From: Kineosporia aurantiaca JCM 3230 | GTDB taxonomy: Bacteria; Actinomycetota; Actinomycetes; Actinomycetales; Kineosporiaceae | NCBI GenBank assembly: GCA_000719025.1 | Contig: JODP01000009.1 | Coordinates: 62,001 to 126,000, forward strand | Direction: 5' to 3' | Length of the DNA: 64,000 nt | Part shown: piece by piece, positions 26,727 to 35,385 of the stretch | Layout: each line of letters opens with the position of its first letter | Position numbering within the stretch: position 1 is the stretch's first letter | Notes under the pieces: model-generated | Told to the model about the DNA's origin: nothing | The model's input: the letters and a program-made list of their open reading frames with translations, nothing else | The model's database searches: none | Translations under genes and position numbers: made by a program

Positions 26727-28847
26727 GTGATCGATTCACTTCAGTCGGTTGACTGGTCGTCGCTGCGTCATGCCTATGGTCCGGCGCACGATGTGCCGGA
26801 CCTGATTGCGCAGTTGCGGGAGGCGGACTGGGACGAGGCGGTCGAGGAACTCCTGACCCTGCTGGTCCACAACGGCCTGTATCCGGCCACTTCCGCAGCG
26901 TTGCCGCTTCTGGCCGAAGTCGCCGTCGACCCCGAGGCGCGCGGCCGGCTCGGGGCCCTGGAGCTGCTCACCAGCTTTGGCGCCGAGCTCGCCCGCCAGG
27001 CCCCGGATACCCTCGCTGAGCTGGGCCGTTCGGCTCGTCCCCTGTTGCCCCTGGCGTCCGACCCGGATCCCGAGGTGCGGATCGCGCTGTACGAATATGC
27101 CTGTTCCTGGCTCGGTTCCGGGGTCGAGGAGCAGGCCCGGGAGATGCTGCGGAACCGGTTCGCCGCGGAGCCCGACCTCCGGGCCCAGGTGGCGCTGATG
27201 GAGCCGCTGGGCCGGTACGGCCTGCTGACGGCGGCCGACCTGGACACGCTGCTGGCGCGGGGCCGGGACGAGGTGGTGTTCGCGGCGGCCTGGTCGGCCC
27301 TGGCCTCCGGGCTCGAGTTGCCCGCGGTGGTGGATCATCTGGTCCGGCTCTGGCCGGGGCAGGCGTCCGCGTATCCGGGCTCGGGAGCTGGGAATTCGCT
27401 GAATCTGCTGGTCACCCGACTGGGTGCGGCCTCGGTGCCGGTCCTGCAGCGGCTCGGTGCCGGTTCAGCGGCCGCGGTCGGTGATCTGGCCACTGCCTGG
27501 CTTCGGCTGGCCGAGATGTCACGCGCCGCAACCACTCCCGCACTCGATGCGGTCATCGGGTTGGCTTCCTCGACTTCGGTGGTCTCCGTGGGGGACGCGG
27601 TCCGGGTGGTCGAGGCCCTGTCGCAGCTGCGGCCCGCGGCGGGGGAGCGGGCCTCGGAGATGGCCGATGCGGTGGCCGATCTCCTGGTTCGGCAACCCGC
27701 CGCCCCGGCGTTACAAGCGTCCTCTGCTGCTCTGTTATTTGCTCTTGGAGACCTGCGCTGGACTGCTCCGGCCCTGGCGGTGGCCGCAACGGCCGAGCCT
27801 GCGCAGGTAGGGGAGGGCAGTTCGCGAATGAGTCTGGCGGCGGCCTTGGCGGGTCTCCCCGGATCCCGGCTCCCGGTCGACTGGGCCGAGGACGACCTGA
27901 TCGCTGTGACCGCCCAGGCCATCTCGGTCCGCCCCGAGGCCGCGGCCGCGTGGGCCGAGGTGCTGCACCTGCTCCCGCCGTCCTCCGCCGTGGTCGACGT
28001 CCTGCTCAGCGCCTCGGATCGGGGGGCGGTGGCGATGACGCTCGCCCACCTGGCCCAGGCCGAGCCGAAGAGCTTCACCGAGGACGCGCGGGCCGCGGTT
28101 GCGGCCCTGCCGATCAGCGAGGACGAAACCGGCGCTGCTCTCCTGACCGCCCAGGCCCTGCTCGCCGACGACTTCGCCGCCTTCGGGCGGGTCTGGGAAC
28201 TGGGCGGATCGGGGTTCGGGGCGGACGAGCTGCTCCGGATCTGGACCCGCTATCCGTCCGCGGCGCTGGAGGCGGCCTGCCGCAGCGTGCTGACCGGCGC
28301 CGTTGCGACGTCCATCCCGGCCCGACACCGGCAACTGGTGGCCGCCGAGTATCTGGTGGACACGGGTGACCCGCTCGCGGCCTGGCCGACGGTCCGGGCG
28401 CTGGTCGACCGCGCGGGTGAACCCCTGGTCCCCGCCGCGGCCCTGGCCGCCCGGATCGCCGGGCTGGAACCCGCCCTGGTTCCGGAGTGGACGGCCCAGT
28501 TGCGCGACATCGTCGAGCGCGGACGGCAGACCTGGGCCGGTCCCGATTACGGGGCCGTGGCGGTGGCGGCCGGGCACCTGCTCGAGCTCGGCGAACTGAG
28601 CCCGGAAGCGGCCCTGGAACGGGTTCTGACAGCCGAACTGGACGCGGTGGCCGCCTGGCAGGCGGGCCCGGTCACTCCCGTCGTCTCCCGGGTCCTCAGC
28701 CGGACCCTCGCGCTCCGCCCTCACCTGCGTCCTCTGGTATCCCGCCGGCTGACCCCCCTGACCTCCGCCGACGCCCGCATCCCGGCCGCCTCGAACGTCA
28801 TCGCCGCCGACACCCGCCTCACCACCCTCCTGCACCCCTTCGTCTGA
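26727..28847 (+). CDS. HEAT-like repeat protein, paralogue 2
   Basis: A 706-residue tandem paralogue of the previous gene. The start reads SVDWSSLRHAYGPAHDVPDL and PATSAALPLLAEVAVD; DPDPEVRIALYE and the C-terminal RPHLRPLVSRRLTPL correspond position by position to paralogue 1. Predicted cytoplasmic, all-helical solenoid. 63 bp separate the two genes, so they are likely cotranscribed. The N-terminal 300 residues look better conserved between the two than the middle, suggesting a common partner at that end and divergent surfaces elsewhere. Function not assigned. Confidence 0.65.
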   Translation: MIDSLQSVDWSSLRHAYGPAHDVPDLIAQLREADWDEAVEELLTLLVHNGLYPATSAALPLLAEVAVDPEARGRLGALELLTSFGAELARQAPDTLAELGRSARPLLPLASDPDPEVRIALYEYACSWLGSGVEEQAREMLRNRFAAEPDLRAQVALMEPLGRYGLLTAADLDTLLARGRDEVVFAAAWSALASGLELPAVVDHLVRLWPGQASAYPGSGAGNSLNLLVTRLGAASVPVLQRLGAGSAAAVGDLATAWLRLAEMSRAATTPALDAVIGLASSTSVVSVGDAVRVVEALSQLRPAAGERASEMADAVADLLVRQPAAPALQASSAALLFALGDLRWTAPALAVAATAEPAQVGEGSSRMSLAAALAGLPGSRLPVDWAEDDLIAVTAQAISVRPEAAAAWAEVLHLLPPSSAVVDVLLSASDRGAVAMTLAHLAQAEPKSFTEDARAAVAALPISEDETGAALLTAQALLADDFAAFGRVWELGGSGFGADELLRIWTRYPSAALEAACRSVLTGAVATSIPARHRQLVAAEYLVDTGDPLAAWPTVRALVDRAGEPLVPAAALAARIAGLEPALVPEWTAQLRDIVERGRQTWAGPDYGAVAVAAGHLLELGELSPEAALERVLTAELDAVAAWQAGPVTPVVSRVLSRTLALRPHLRPLVSRRLTPLTSADARIPAASNVIAADTRLTTLLHPFV

Positions 28848-28865
28848 CCCCCACCCCCCACCCTT

Positions 28866-28931
28866 CGTGATCATGGACTTCCTCCCCCGTGATCATGGAC
28901 TTCTTCCCCCGTGATCATGGAGTTTCCGCTC
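28866..28931. repeat. GTGATCA repeat array B (3 units, 22-bp period)
   Basis: Three forward units starting with CGTGATCATGGA at 28866, 28888 and 28910, exactly 22 bp apart, with pyrimidine-rich tails (CTTCCTCCCC, CTTCTTCCCC, GTTTCCGCTC). Located 18 bp after the stop of HEAT paralogue 2, before the ABC transporter promoter. Confidence 0.9.
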
Positions 28932-28952
28932 GGCGGGTGACACCGCTACACC

Positions 28953-28968
28953 CATGACACTTGTCATG
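28953..28968. promoter_or_regulatory. Palindromic operator candidate for the ABC/two-component operon
   Basis: CATGACACTTGTCATG, a 7-2-7 palindrome 58 bp before the ABC ATPase start. TGAC/GTCA half-sites of this kind are typical targets of LuxR/NarL-type response regulators, and one (32105-32734) is encoded at the end of the same gene set. The pairing of regulator and site is an inference. Confidence 0.55.
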
Positions 28969-29026
28969 AGCGGATCGTGACGCCCGGCATCGGCACGGTC
29001 CGGTCCGGACGGGCAGCCTGGACGAC

Positions 29027-29959
29027 ATGAACACAACCGTGTCTCGGGGCACGAACCCCACAGGTACTCATGCTGGCCGGGCGACCGCCGTCGAGCTGTC
29101 CGGCCTGGTCAAGTCCTTCGGATCGGTGACCGCCGTGAACGGTCTGGACCTCGATGTCCGGGCCGGCGAGGTGGTGGCCTTCCTCGGTCCCAACGGCGCC
29201 GGGAAGACCTCGACGATCGACATCATGCTCGGGCTCAGCCGGCCCACCTCCGGATCGGCCCGGATCTTCGGGCTGGACCCGGCCGAGGCGGTGGCTCAGG
29301 GCCGGATCGCCGCCGTGATGCAGTCCGGAGGGTTGCTGAAGGACCTCACCGTGCTGGAGACGGTGCAGTTGAACGCCTCCCTCTACCGTCAGCCGCGGCC
29401 GGTCGCCGAGGTGATGGAACGGGCCGGGATCACCCAGATCGCCTCGCGCCGGGTGGAGAAGTGCTCGGGAGGGGAGAAGCAGCGCCTGCGGTTCGCCCTG
29501 GCGCTGCTTCCGGAGCCGGATCTGCTGGTGCTGGACGAGCCCACCACCGGGATGGACGTCGAGGCCCGGCGCGCCTTCTGGAACGCGATCCGGCAGGACG
29601 CGGCGCACGGGCGCACCATCCTCTTCGCCACCCATTACCTGGACGAGGCCGATACCTACGCCGACCGGATCGTGATGATCCGTAAGGGTGAGGTGGTCGC
29701 CGACGGCACGCCGTCGGAGGTGCGCGGACTGGCCTCCGGGCGTCAGGTGCGCGCGGTGCTGCCCGGGGCTGACCAGGTCGCGCTGGCCGGGCTGCCCGGG
29801 GTGGTCTCGGTCCAGCAGCGCGGGGAGTCGGTGACCATCGAGTGCAGCGACTCGGACCTGGTGCTGCGGCATCTGGTGACGCAGACCGACGCGCACGACT
29901 TCGAGGTCACCTCGCGCAATCTGGAAGACGCGTTCATCGCCCTCACCACCGACAAGTGA
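29027..29959 (+). CDS. ABC transporter ATP-binding protein (DrrA-like)
   Basis: A 310-residue ATPase for an ABC-2 type exporter. Walker A FLGPNGAGKTSTIDIMLGL near residue 60, signature CSGGEKQRLRFALALL, Walker B LLVLDEPTTGMDVEARR and the switch His in LFATHYLDEAD are intact. It resembles daunorubicin-resistance type ATPases. An N-terminal extension of ~22 residues precedes the domain. Followed after 27 bp by its permease, and then by a sensor kinase and regulator, the usual arrangement of DesK/DesR-linked ABC modules. Confidence 0.93.
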   Translation: MNTTVSRGTNPTGTHAGRATAVELSGLVKSFGSVTAVNGLDLDVRAGEVVAFLGPNGAGKTSTIDIMLGLSRPTSGSARIFGLDPAEAVAQGRIAAVMQSGGLLKDLTVLETVQLNASLYRQPRPVAEVMERAGITQIASRRVEKCSGGEKQRLRFALALLPEPDLLVLDEPTTGMDVEARRAFWNAIRQDAAHGRTILFATHYLDEADTYADRIVMIRKGEVVADGTPSEVRGLASGRQVRAVLPGADQVALAGLPGVVSVQQRGESVTIECSDSDLVLRHLVTQTDAHDFEVTSRNLEDAFIALTTDK

Positions 29960-29986
29960 CTTCTCTTACGGACCGGAGACTTTGAG

Positions 29987-30754
29987 ATGATAACCGCAAC
30001 CGCAACGACGACGGTGGCCCGCGGGCCGGTTACCTTCAGCCCCACCTATCTGCTGCTCGAACTGCGCCGCGCCCTGCGCAACCGGCGCACCCTGATCTTC
30101 CTGGTGATCATGCCGCCGCTGTTCTTCCTGCTCTTCGGGCACGGGTACAAGGACAGCGACCCGGCCGCCTTCGCCTACATCATGGTCAGCATGGCGGTCT
30201 ACGGCTCGATGATCGCCACCACCTCGATCGGGGCCCAGGTCTCGGTGGAACGTTCGCAGGGCTGGACCCGGCAGCTGCGCCTGACCCCGCTGCGGCCGAC
30301 CGGGTACGTGCTCACCAAAGTCGCTGCGGCGCTGGTGCTCGGGGTCGTCCCGATCCTGATCGTGCTGGCTGTCGGGGCCTCCATGGGTGCGCAACTCAGT
30401 ACCGGGGAGTGGATCGCGTGCGCCGTGCTGAGCTGGTTCTGCTCGCTCGTCTTCGCCGCGTTCGGGCTGTTCATCGGCTACCTGATCCCGGCCGAGAACG
30501 CGATGCAGTTCATGGGCCCGCTGCTGGCCCTGATGAGCTTCTTCGGTGGGCTCTTCCAGCCGCTGGACACGCTGCCGCAGGCGCTGCAGAACATCGCGCC
30601 GTGGATGCCGACCTACGCGGTCGGCCTGGTCGCCCGCAGCCCGATCATGGACTCCGGCCTGACCGTGGCGCACGTCGGTGACCTGGTGCTGTGGACCGCG
30701 GTCTTCGTCGCCGGCACCGTGATCCTGTTCCGCCGCGACACCAAGCGGGTCTGA
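29987..30754 (+). CDS. ABC-2 type transporter permease
   Basis: A 255-residue membrane protein with six hydrophobic segments: after the N-terminal LLLELRRALRNRRTLIFLVI come MPPLFFLLFG, YIMVSMAVYGSMIATTSIG, a segment around VLGVVPILIVLAVGAS, VLSWFCSLVFAAFGLFIGYL and LLALMSFFGGLFQPLD. ABC-2 permeases of this size pair with DrrA-type ATPases to export drugs or lipids. Substrate unknown. Confidence 0.9.
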   Translation: MITATATTTVARGPVTFSPTYLLLELRRALRNRRTLIFLVIMPPLFFLLFGHGYKDSDPAAFAYIMVSMAVYGSMIATTSIGAQVSVERSQGWTRQLRLTPLRPTGYVLTKVAAALVLGVVPILIVLAVGASMGAQLSTGEWIACAVLSWFCSLVFAAFGLFIGYLIPAENAMQFMGPLLALMSFFGGLFQPLDTLPQALQNIAPWMPTYAVGLVARSPIMDSGLTVAHVGDLVLWTAVFVAGTVILFRRDTKRV

Positions 30755-30849
30755 GGATTTCCCGCCCGGGCAAGATTGTCGTAGGCGGCCGATACGGTTC
30801 TTCCAGATGTCCTTTCAGATTTCTTTCAGATGAGGAGGGAGAACGGACG

Positions 30850-32055
30850 ATGACCACGGAGACTCCGAGCCCGGTGCTGGCGACCAGCCCGCTCGGGCCC
30901 CTCGGGCCGGATCGCGGTATCCGGATCGCCGGTCGCACGTTCTCGCCGCGCTGGCTGCTCTCCATGGTCTGGCTGTTCTTCCTGAACAGCACGTTCGCCA
31001 CGGCCTTCGGGTTGGAATCCCCGGTGCGCCGGGTGGTTTCCGTGACTCTTCTGGTCGGGTTCTGCTTCCTCTACGGGTACGCGTTCAGCACTGCCCGCTT
31101 CTCCCGCTGGCGCGGCGACCAGGTCGAGCGCATCCCGCTCGTGGTGGTGGGCATCCTCGCCGCCGCGATCACCCTGGCCGTCTGCCTGCTGGTCGGCGAG
31201 GACGGGCTGGCCCTGACCGTGTACGACGCGGTGATGGCGGTCATGCTGCTGGCCACCGGTCCGGGCCTGTCGGTGGTGGCCTTCCTGGTGGTGGCGACCG
31301 AGGTGAGCAGCCGGGTGATCGACGGCTGGGTCCAGCAGGACAGCCTGGCCTTCTCCATCCTGCTGGCCTCGGTGGCGGTCTGGGGCATCACCCAGATGAT
31401 CAACCGCAACTTCGAGCTGGCCCAGGCCCAGCAGCAGATCGCCCGGCTCGCCGTGGCCCGCGAGCGCGACCGCTTCGCCCGCGACCTGCACGACCTGCTC
31501 GGCCACTCACTGACCGTGATCACGATGAAGTCCGAGCTGGCCGGCCGCCTGGTCCCGCTCGACCCGGCCCGCGCCGAGACCGAGATCGCCGAGGTCGAGC
31601 GCCTGGCCCGGGACGCGCTGGCCGACGTGCGGGCCGCCGTCGCCGGGTATCGCGAGGTCACCCTGGCCACCGAGCTGGTCTCGGCCCGCACCGCTCTGGA
31701 CGCGGCCGGGATCAGCGCCGAGCTGCCGAGCGCGCTGGACGAGGTGCCCGGCGAGCGCCGCGAACTGCTGGGCTGGGCGGTGCGCGAGGGGGTGACGAAC
31801 GTGGTCCGGCACTCCGGGGCGCGGCACTGCCGCATCGCGCTGAGCCGGGCGTCGGTGGAGATTGTGGACGATGGGGACGGGCTTCCGGAGTTCGGTTCCG
31901 GGGATGCGGTGGCGGAGGGGGCGCGCTTCGGGGGTTCGGGTTTTGGGGGGAACGGGCTGCGGGGGTTGCGGGAACGGGCTGAGGCTGCGGGGGCGAGCGT
32001 GGTCGTTGGGCGAGGGGACGACGGGCGCGGGTTTCGGTTGAAAGTTGGCTGGTAG
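30850..32055 (+). CDS. Sensor histidine kinase (DesK/NarX-type, HisKA_3)
   Basis: A 401-residue kinase. About six membrane segments occupy residues ~25-190. The dimerisation/phosphoacceptor box reads ERDRFARDLHDLLGHSLTVI, with the phosphorylated His near residue 215. The ATPase part shows REGVTNVVRHSGARHC (N box) and GNGLRGLRERAEAAGASV (G box). DesK relatives sense membrane state; in ABC operons they often sense envelope-active drugs. ATG 30850 is preceded by GGAGGGAGAACGG. Its regulator partner starts 49 bp after its stop. Confidence 0.92.
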   Translation: MTTETPSPVLATSPLGPLGPDRGIRIAGRTFSPRWLLSMVWLFFLNSTFATAFGLESPVRRVVSVTLLVGFCFLYGYAFSTARFSRWRGDQVERIPLVVVGILAAAITLAVCLLVGEDGLALTVYDAVMAVMLLATGPGLSVVAFLVVATEVSSRVIDGWVQQDSLAFSILLASVAVWGITQMINRNFELAQAQQQIARLAVARERDRFARDLHDLLGHSLTVITMKSELAGRLVPLDPARAETEIAEVERLARDALADVRAAVAGYREVTLATELVSARTALDAAGISAELPSALDEVPGERRELLGWAVREGVTNVVRHSGARHCRIALSRASVEIVDDGDGLPEFGSGDAVAEGARFGGSGFGGNGLRGLRERAEAAGASVVVGRGDDGRGFRLKVGW

Positions 32056-32104
32056 TGGTAAGAGATGGATGAGCGATGACGGAGCAGGCGATGGTTGGGC
32101 GGCG

Positions 32105-32734
32105 ATGACCGAGGAGCAGGCGACGATCCGGCTGTTGCTGGCCGACGACCAGGCGATGGTGCGAGGGGCGCTGGCGGCCCTGCTGGGCCTCGAGCCGGAC
32201 CTGGAAGTCGTGGCCGAGGTGGGGCGGGGCGACGAGGTGGTGGCCGCGGCGCAGGCCAGTCAGGCGCAGGTGGCCCTGGTCGACGTCGAGATGCCCGGCC
32301 TGGACGGATTGGCCGCCACCCAGCTGCTACGCCAGGCCCGCCCCGAGTGCCGGGTGCTGATCGTGACCACGTTCGGCCGGCCCGGCTACCTGCGCCGGGC
32401 CATGGAGGCGGGTGCGGCCGGGTTCGTCGTCAAGGACACGCCGGCTCGTCAGCTGGCCGATGCGGTGCGGCGGGTGCACCAGGGCCTGCGGGTGGTGGAT
32501 CCGGCTCTTGCCGCGGAAACGCTCACCGCCGGGGCCAGTCCTTTGACCAGCCGGGAGACCGAGGTGCTGGCGGCCGCACGGGACGGCGGCACGGTCGCCG
32601 ACCTGGCCCACAAGCTGCACCTGAGCTCCGGCACGGTGCGCAATCACCTGTCCGCGGCGATCGGCAAGACCGGGGCGCGCACCCGGGCCGAGGCGGTGCG
32701 GCTCGCGGAGGACAACGGCTGGCTGCTGCGCTGA
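32105..32734 (+). CDS. Response regulator, NarL/DesR family
   Basis: A 209-residue two-domain regulator. The receiver has the acidic pair in RLLLADDQAMVRGAL, the phosphoacceptor Asp in VALVDVEMPGLDG (near residue 58), Thr in LIVTTFGR and Lys in VVKDTPARQLADA. The LuxR-type HTH reads LTSRETEVLAAARDG, then VADLAHKLHLSSGTVRNHL. Start uncertain: ATG 32105 gives a standard length, while in-frame starts from 32045 would add up to 20 residues. Likely target is the palindrome at 28953. Confidence 0.92.
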   Translation: MTEEQATIRLLLADDQAMVRGALAALLGLEPDLEVVAEVGRGDEVVAAAQASQAQVALVDVEMPGLDGLAATQLLRQARPECRVLIVTTFGRPGYLRRAMEAGAAGFVVKDTPARQLADAVRRVHQGLRVVDPALAAETLTAGASPLTSRETEVLAAARDGGTVADLAHKLHLSSGTVRNHLSAAIGKTGARTRAEAVRLAEDNGWLLR

Positions 32735-32938
32735 CGGCGGTTGATCAGGGCAGCTGATCGGCGTTGACGGCATTGGGCAGCTGACGGCGCTGGGGGGCTG
32801 ACGGCGCTGAAGGAAGCCGATCGAGGATTGTCCGGACCGGCGCGAGGTTGGTCCGGACCGGCCGGGCTGCTGTCGTGCCGACGTTCTCCCGTGTTCGTCC
32901 CCCTACGCCACGTCCCCCCGGCCCGGGATGATGCGTCC

Positions 32939-33643
32939 ATGACTGAGTTCGACGCGATCCTTTTCGATGCCGGTGGCGTGCTCCTTCTGCCCAGCCCGGA
33001 GCTGACCGGCCCGCTGGTGGCGCCCTTCGGCGGCTCCCTCGACCCGGACGTCCTAATGCGCGCCCATTTCGCCGGGGCGCATGCGATGGACCACGCCCGG
33101 GCCGACGGCGTGGAGTCGGACTGGGACGCCTACTTCCGGGCCTACAGCAAGGCCGCCGGGGTACCTGAGGAACGGCAGGAAGAGGCCGCGCAGGCACTTG
33201 AAGTGGGGTGGGACTCGATGCGGTGGCGCAATCCGGTGCCGACCGCGATCGAGACGCTGCGCACCTTGGAGGAACGCGGCGTCCCGATCGGGATCGTCTC
33301 CAACTCCGACGGCAAGGTCGAGGGGGATCTGGCCGGGCTGGGGATCTGCGGGGTGGACACCCCAGGGGCCGCACGGGTGGTTTGTGTGGTGGACTCGCAC
33401 ATCGTCGGCGTCTCCAAGCCCGATCCGGCGATCTTCCGGCTCGCGCTGGATGCCCTTGGCCTGCCGGCCTCGAAGCGCATCGCCTACGTCGGCGACACCG
33501 TCTTCTTCGACGTGCGGGCCTCGACCGCGGCCGGCCTGACCCCACTGCTGCACGACCCCTACGGGCTGCACCGGGAAGACCCGCACCCGAGCGGTCCGCA
33601 CCGGGTGCTGGCCCAGCTCAGCGACCTGCTGGACCTCGTCTAG
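32939..33643 (+). CDS. HAD family hydrolase
   Basis: A 234-residue haloacid dehalogenase superfamily protein, subclass I cap. Motif I reads ILFDAGGVLLLPS: the nucleophile Asp is present but the usual Asp at +2 is Gly, as in the DFGGV-type subfamilies, so phosphatase activity should not be assumed. Motif II is GIVSNSDGKVEG, motif III Lys in GVSKPDPAIFRLAL, motif IV YVGDTVFFDVRAS. Substrate unknown. The 200 bp upstream hold short degenerate direct repeats (GCTGACGGCGCTG) but no gene. Confidence 0.88.
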   Translation: MTEFDAILFDAGGVLLLPSPELTGPLVAPFGGSLDPDVLMRAHFAGAHAMDHARADGVESDWDAYFRAYSKAAGVPEERQEEAAQALEVGWDSMRWRNPVPTAIETLRTLEERGVPIGIVSNSDGKVEGDLAGLGICGVDTPGAARVVCVVDSHIVGVSKPDPAIFRLALDALGLPASKRIAYVGDTVFFDVRASTAAGLTPLLHDPYGLHREDPHPSGPHRVLAQLSDLLDLV

Positions 33644-33646
33644 CGG

Positions 33647-34078
33647 TCAGTTCTGCAGCCGCGGCTTCTGGGTGACCAGGCGTTCCACGTTGTGCAGCGT
33701 CTGGTCGATCCCGGAGTTGATGGTCTCCGGGTCGTCGTGCTGGGTGTGCAGCGTGACCGCCAGGCGGGCGCCCGAACCGTCCGGCGTGACCTGCAGCGAT
33801 CCGCCGTAGTCGTGGTTGTTCAGGGCCGGGGTGCCCCAGGAGATGGACCGGCGATCCGCGTTCACCTCGAACGAGGCGTTGGACTCCACCTGCTCGGGGT
33901 GGCCACTGGCCGTCGCCTCGCCCGGGACCTGCGCGGTCACGTGGATCTCGTCGCCGGTGGCCGAGTGCGCGTCGGTCAGGCCGGAGAAGTACTTGGGCAG
34001 GTTCTCCACCCGGGACAGGTAGTCGAAGAGGTCGTCCGGGCTCGCGTCGATGGTCAGGGTGCGCTGGTACTCGGGCAT
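33647..34078 (-). CDS. SRPBCC family protein
   Basis: A 143-residue START-like domain protein with a hydrophobic ligand pocket. Visible features: the opening strand EYQRTLTIDASPDDLFDYLS, ENLPKYFSGLTDAHSATGD and the C-terminal helix INSGIDQTLHNVERLV. Function of this subgroup is unknown. Start at 34078 is supported by an excellent ribosome site (AGGAGGTACC, complement of 34083-34092). It converges with the HAD gene with 3 bp between stops. Confidence 0.85.
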   Translation of the reverse strand: MPEYQRTLTIDASPDDLFDYLSRVENLPKYFSGLTDAHSATGDEIHVTAQVPGEATASGHPEQVESNASFEVNADRRSISWGTPALNNHDYGGSLQVTPDGSGARLAVTLHTQHDDPETINSGIDQTLHNVERLVTQKPRLQN

Positions 34079-34182
34079 TTCGGTACCTCCTGGGGAAACT
34101 GTCGCCGTGATTGCGGCGCGTGCGTACCAGGCTGCCGCGCCCCGCCCCATCCGCATCCCGAAACATGCGGGAGAATGGGCTC

Positions 34183-35385
34183 GTGACAGCTCTGCAGCTC
34201 GGACCGCACCGGATCGCCACCCCCGTCGTCCTCGCCCCGATGGCCGGGATCACGAACACGGCCTTCCGGAGGCTCTGCCGTGAGCAGATGGCCTCCGAAG
34301 GGGGCGAGGGGCTGTTCGTCAGCGAGATGGTCACGTCGCGGGCGCTGATCGAGCGCAACGACGAGTCGATGCGGCTGATCCAGCACGACCCGGACGAGAA
34401 CCCGCGCAGTGTGCAGCTCTACGGCGTCGACCCGGCCACCGTCGGGGCCTGCGTGAAGATGCTGCTGGACGAGGGCCGGGCCGACCACATCGACCTGAAC
34501 TTCGGCTGCCCGGTGCAGAAGGTGACCCGCAAGGGCGGAGGTGCGGCGCTGCCGTGGAAGGCCGGGCTCTTCGCGGCCATCGTCAGTGCCGCGGTCAAGG
34601 CCGCCACCCCCTACGGCGTGCCGGTCACGGTGAAGATGCGCAAGGGCATCGACGCGGACCACCTGTCCTACCTGGACGCCGGGCGGATCGCCGAGGCCGA
34701 GGGCGTGGCCTACCTGGCGCTGCACGGGCGCACGGCCGCCGAGTACTACTCCGGCACGGCCGACTGGTCGGCCATCGGGACGCTCAAGCAGCAGGTCACC
34801 AGCATCCCGGTGCTCGGCAACGGAGACATCTGGTCAGCCGACGACGCGCTGCGAATGATGGCCGAGACCGGCGCGGACGGGGTCGTGGTGGGCCGGGGCT
34901 GCCTGGGCCGGCCGTGGCTGTTCGCCGATCTGGCCGCCGCCCTCCAGGGCCGCCAGACCCGCAAGCAGCCCGACCTGGGCTACGTGCTGGCCACCATGCG
35001 GCGGCACGTGCAGCTGCTCACCGAGCACTACGAGGGGTACGAGCGGCCGTTCAAGAAGACCGGGCGGGACGCGGAGAGCAACTCCGAGAACCGCGCCTGC
35101 CGCGACTTCCGCAAGCACATTGCCTGGTACTTCAAGGGCTACGTGGTCGGCAAGGAGATCCGCACCGGCCTGGCCATGCTCAGCTCACTGGCCGAGTTCG
35201 ACGACCTGGCCGGCCGGCTGGACGGCAGCCAGCCCTACCCGGGTGAGGGCGCCGAGGGCCCGCGCGGCCGGGCCGGGTCGCCGCGCTCGGTGTCGCTGCC
35301 CGAGGGCTGGCTGAACAGCCGGGAGATCGACGGCGAGCTGGCCGGGATCCTGCGCGAGGCGGAGCTTTCAGTTTCCGGTGGCTGA
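34183..35385 (+). CDS. dusB: tRNA-dihydrouridine synthase (DusB-like)
   Basis: Flavoprotein that reduces uridines in tRNA D-loops; 400 residues. TIM-barrel core: APMAGITNTAFRRLCRE, catalytic Cys in NFGCPVQKVTRKGGGAAL, VTVKMRKGIDADH, LALHGRTAAEYYSGTADW and VLGNGDIWSADDAL, with the phosphate-binding GVVVGRGCLGRPWLF. The C-terminal helical domain is present (RDFRKHIAWYFKGY). GTG 34183 has GGGAGA upstream; ATG 34165 would add six residues. The stop overlaps the dgt start by 8 bp, so the two are coupled. Confidence 0.94.
   Translation: MTALQLGPHRIATPVVLAPMAGITNTAFRRLCREQMASEGGEGLFVSEMVTSRALIERNDESMRLIQHDPDENPRSVQLYGVDPATVGACVKMLLDEGRADHIDLNFGCPVQKVTRKGGGAALPWKAGLFAAIVSAAVKAATPYGVPVTVKMRKGIDADHLSYLDAGRIAEAEGVAYLALHGRTAAEYYSGTADWSAIGTLKQQVTSIPVLGNGDIWSADDALRMMAETGADGVVVGRGCLGRPWLFADLAAALQGRQTRKQPDLGYVLATMRRHVQLLTEHYEGYERPFKKTGRDAESNSENRACRDFRKHIAWYFKGYVVGKEIRTGLAMLSSLAEFDDLAGRLDGSQPYPGEGAEGPRGRAGSPRSVSLPEGWLNSREIDGELAGILREAELSVSGG

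Noticed and set aside
32735..32938. A repeat element like the GTGATCA arrays
   Set aside because: Only short degenerate GCTGACGGCGCTG copies, no GTGATCA and no regular period.
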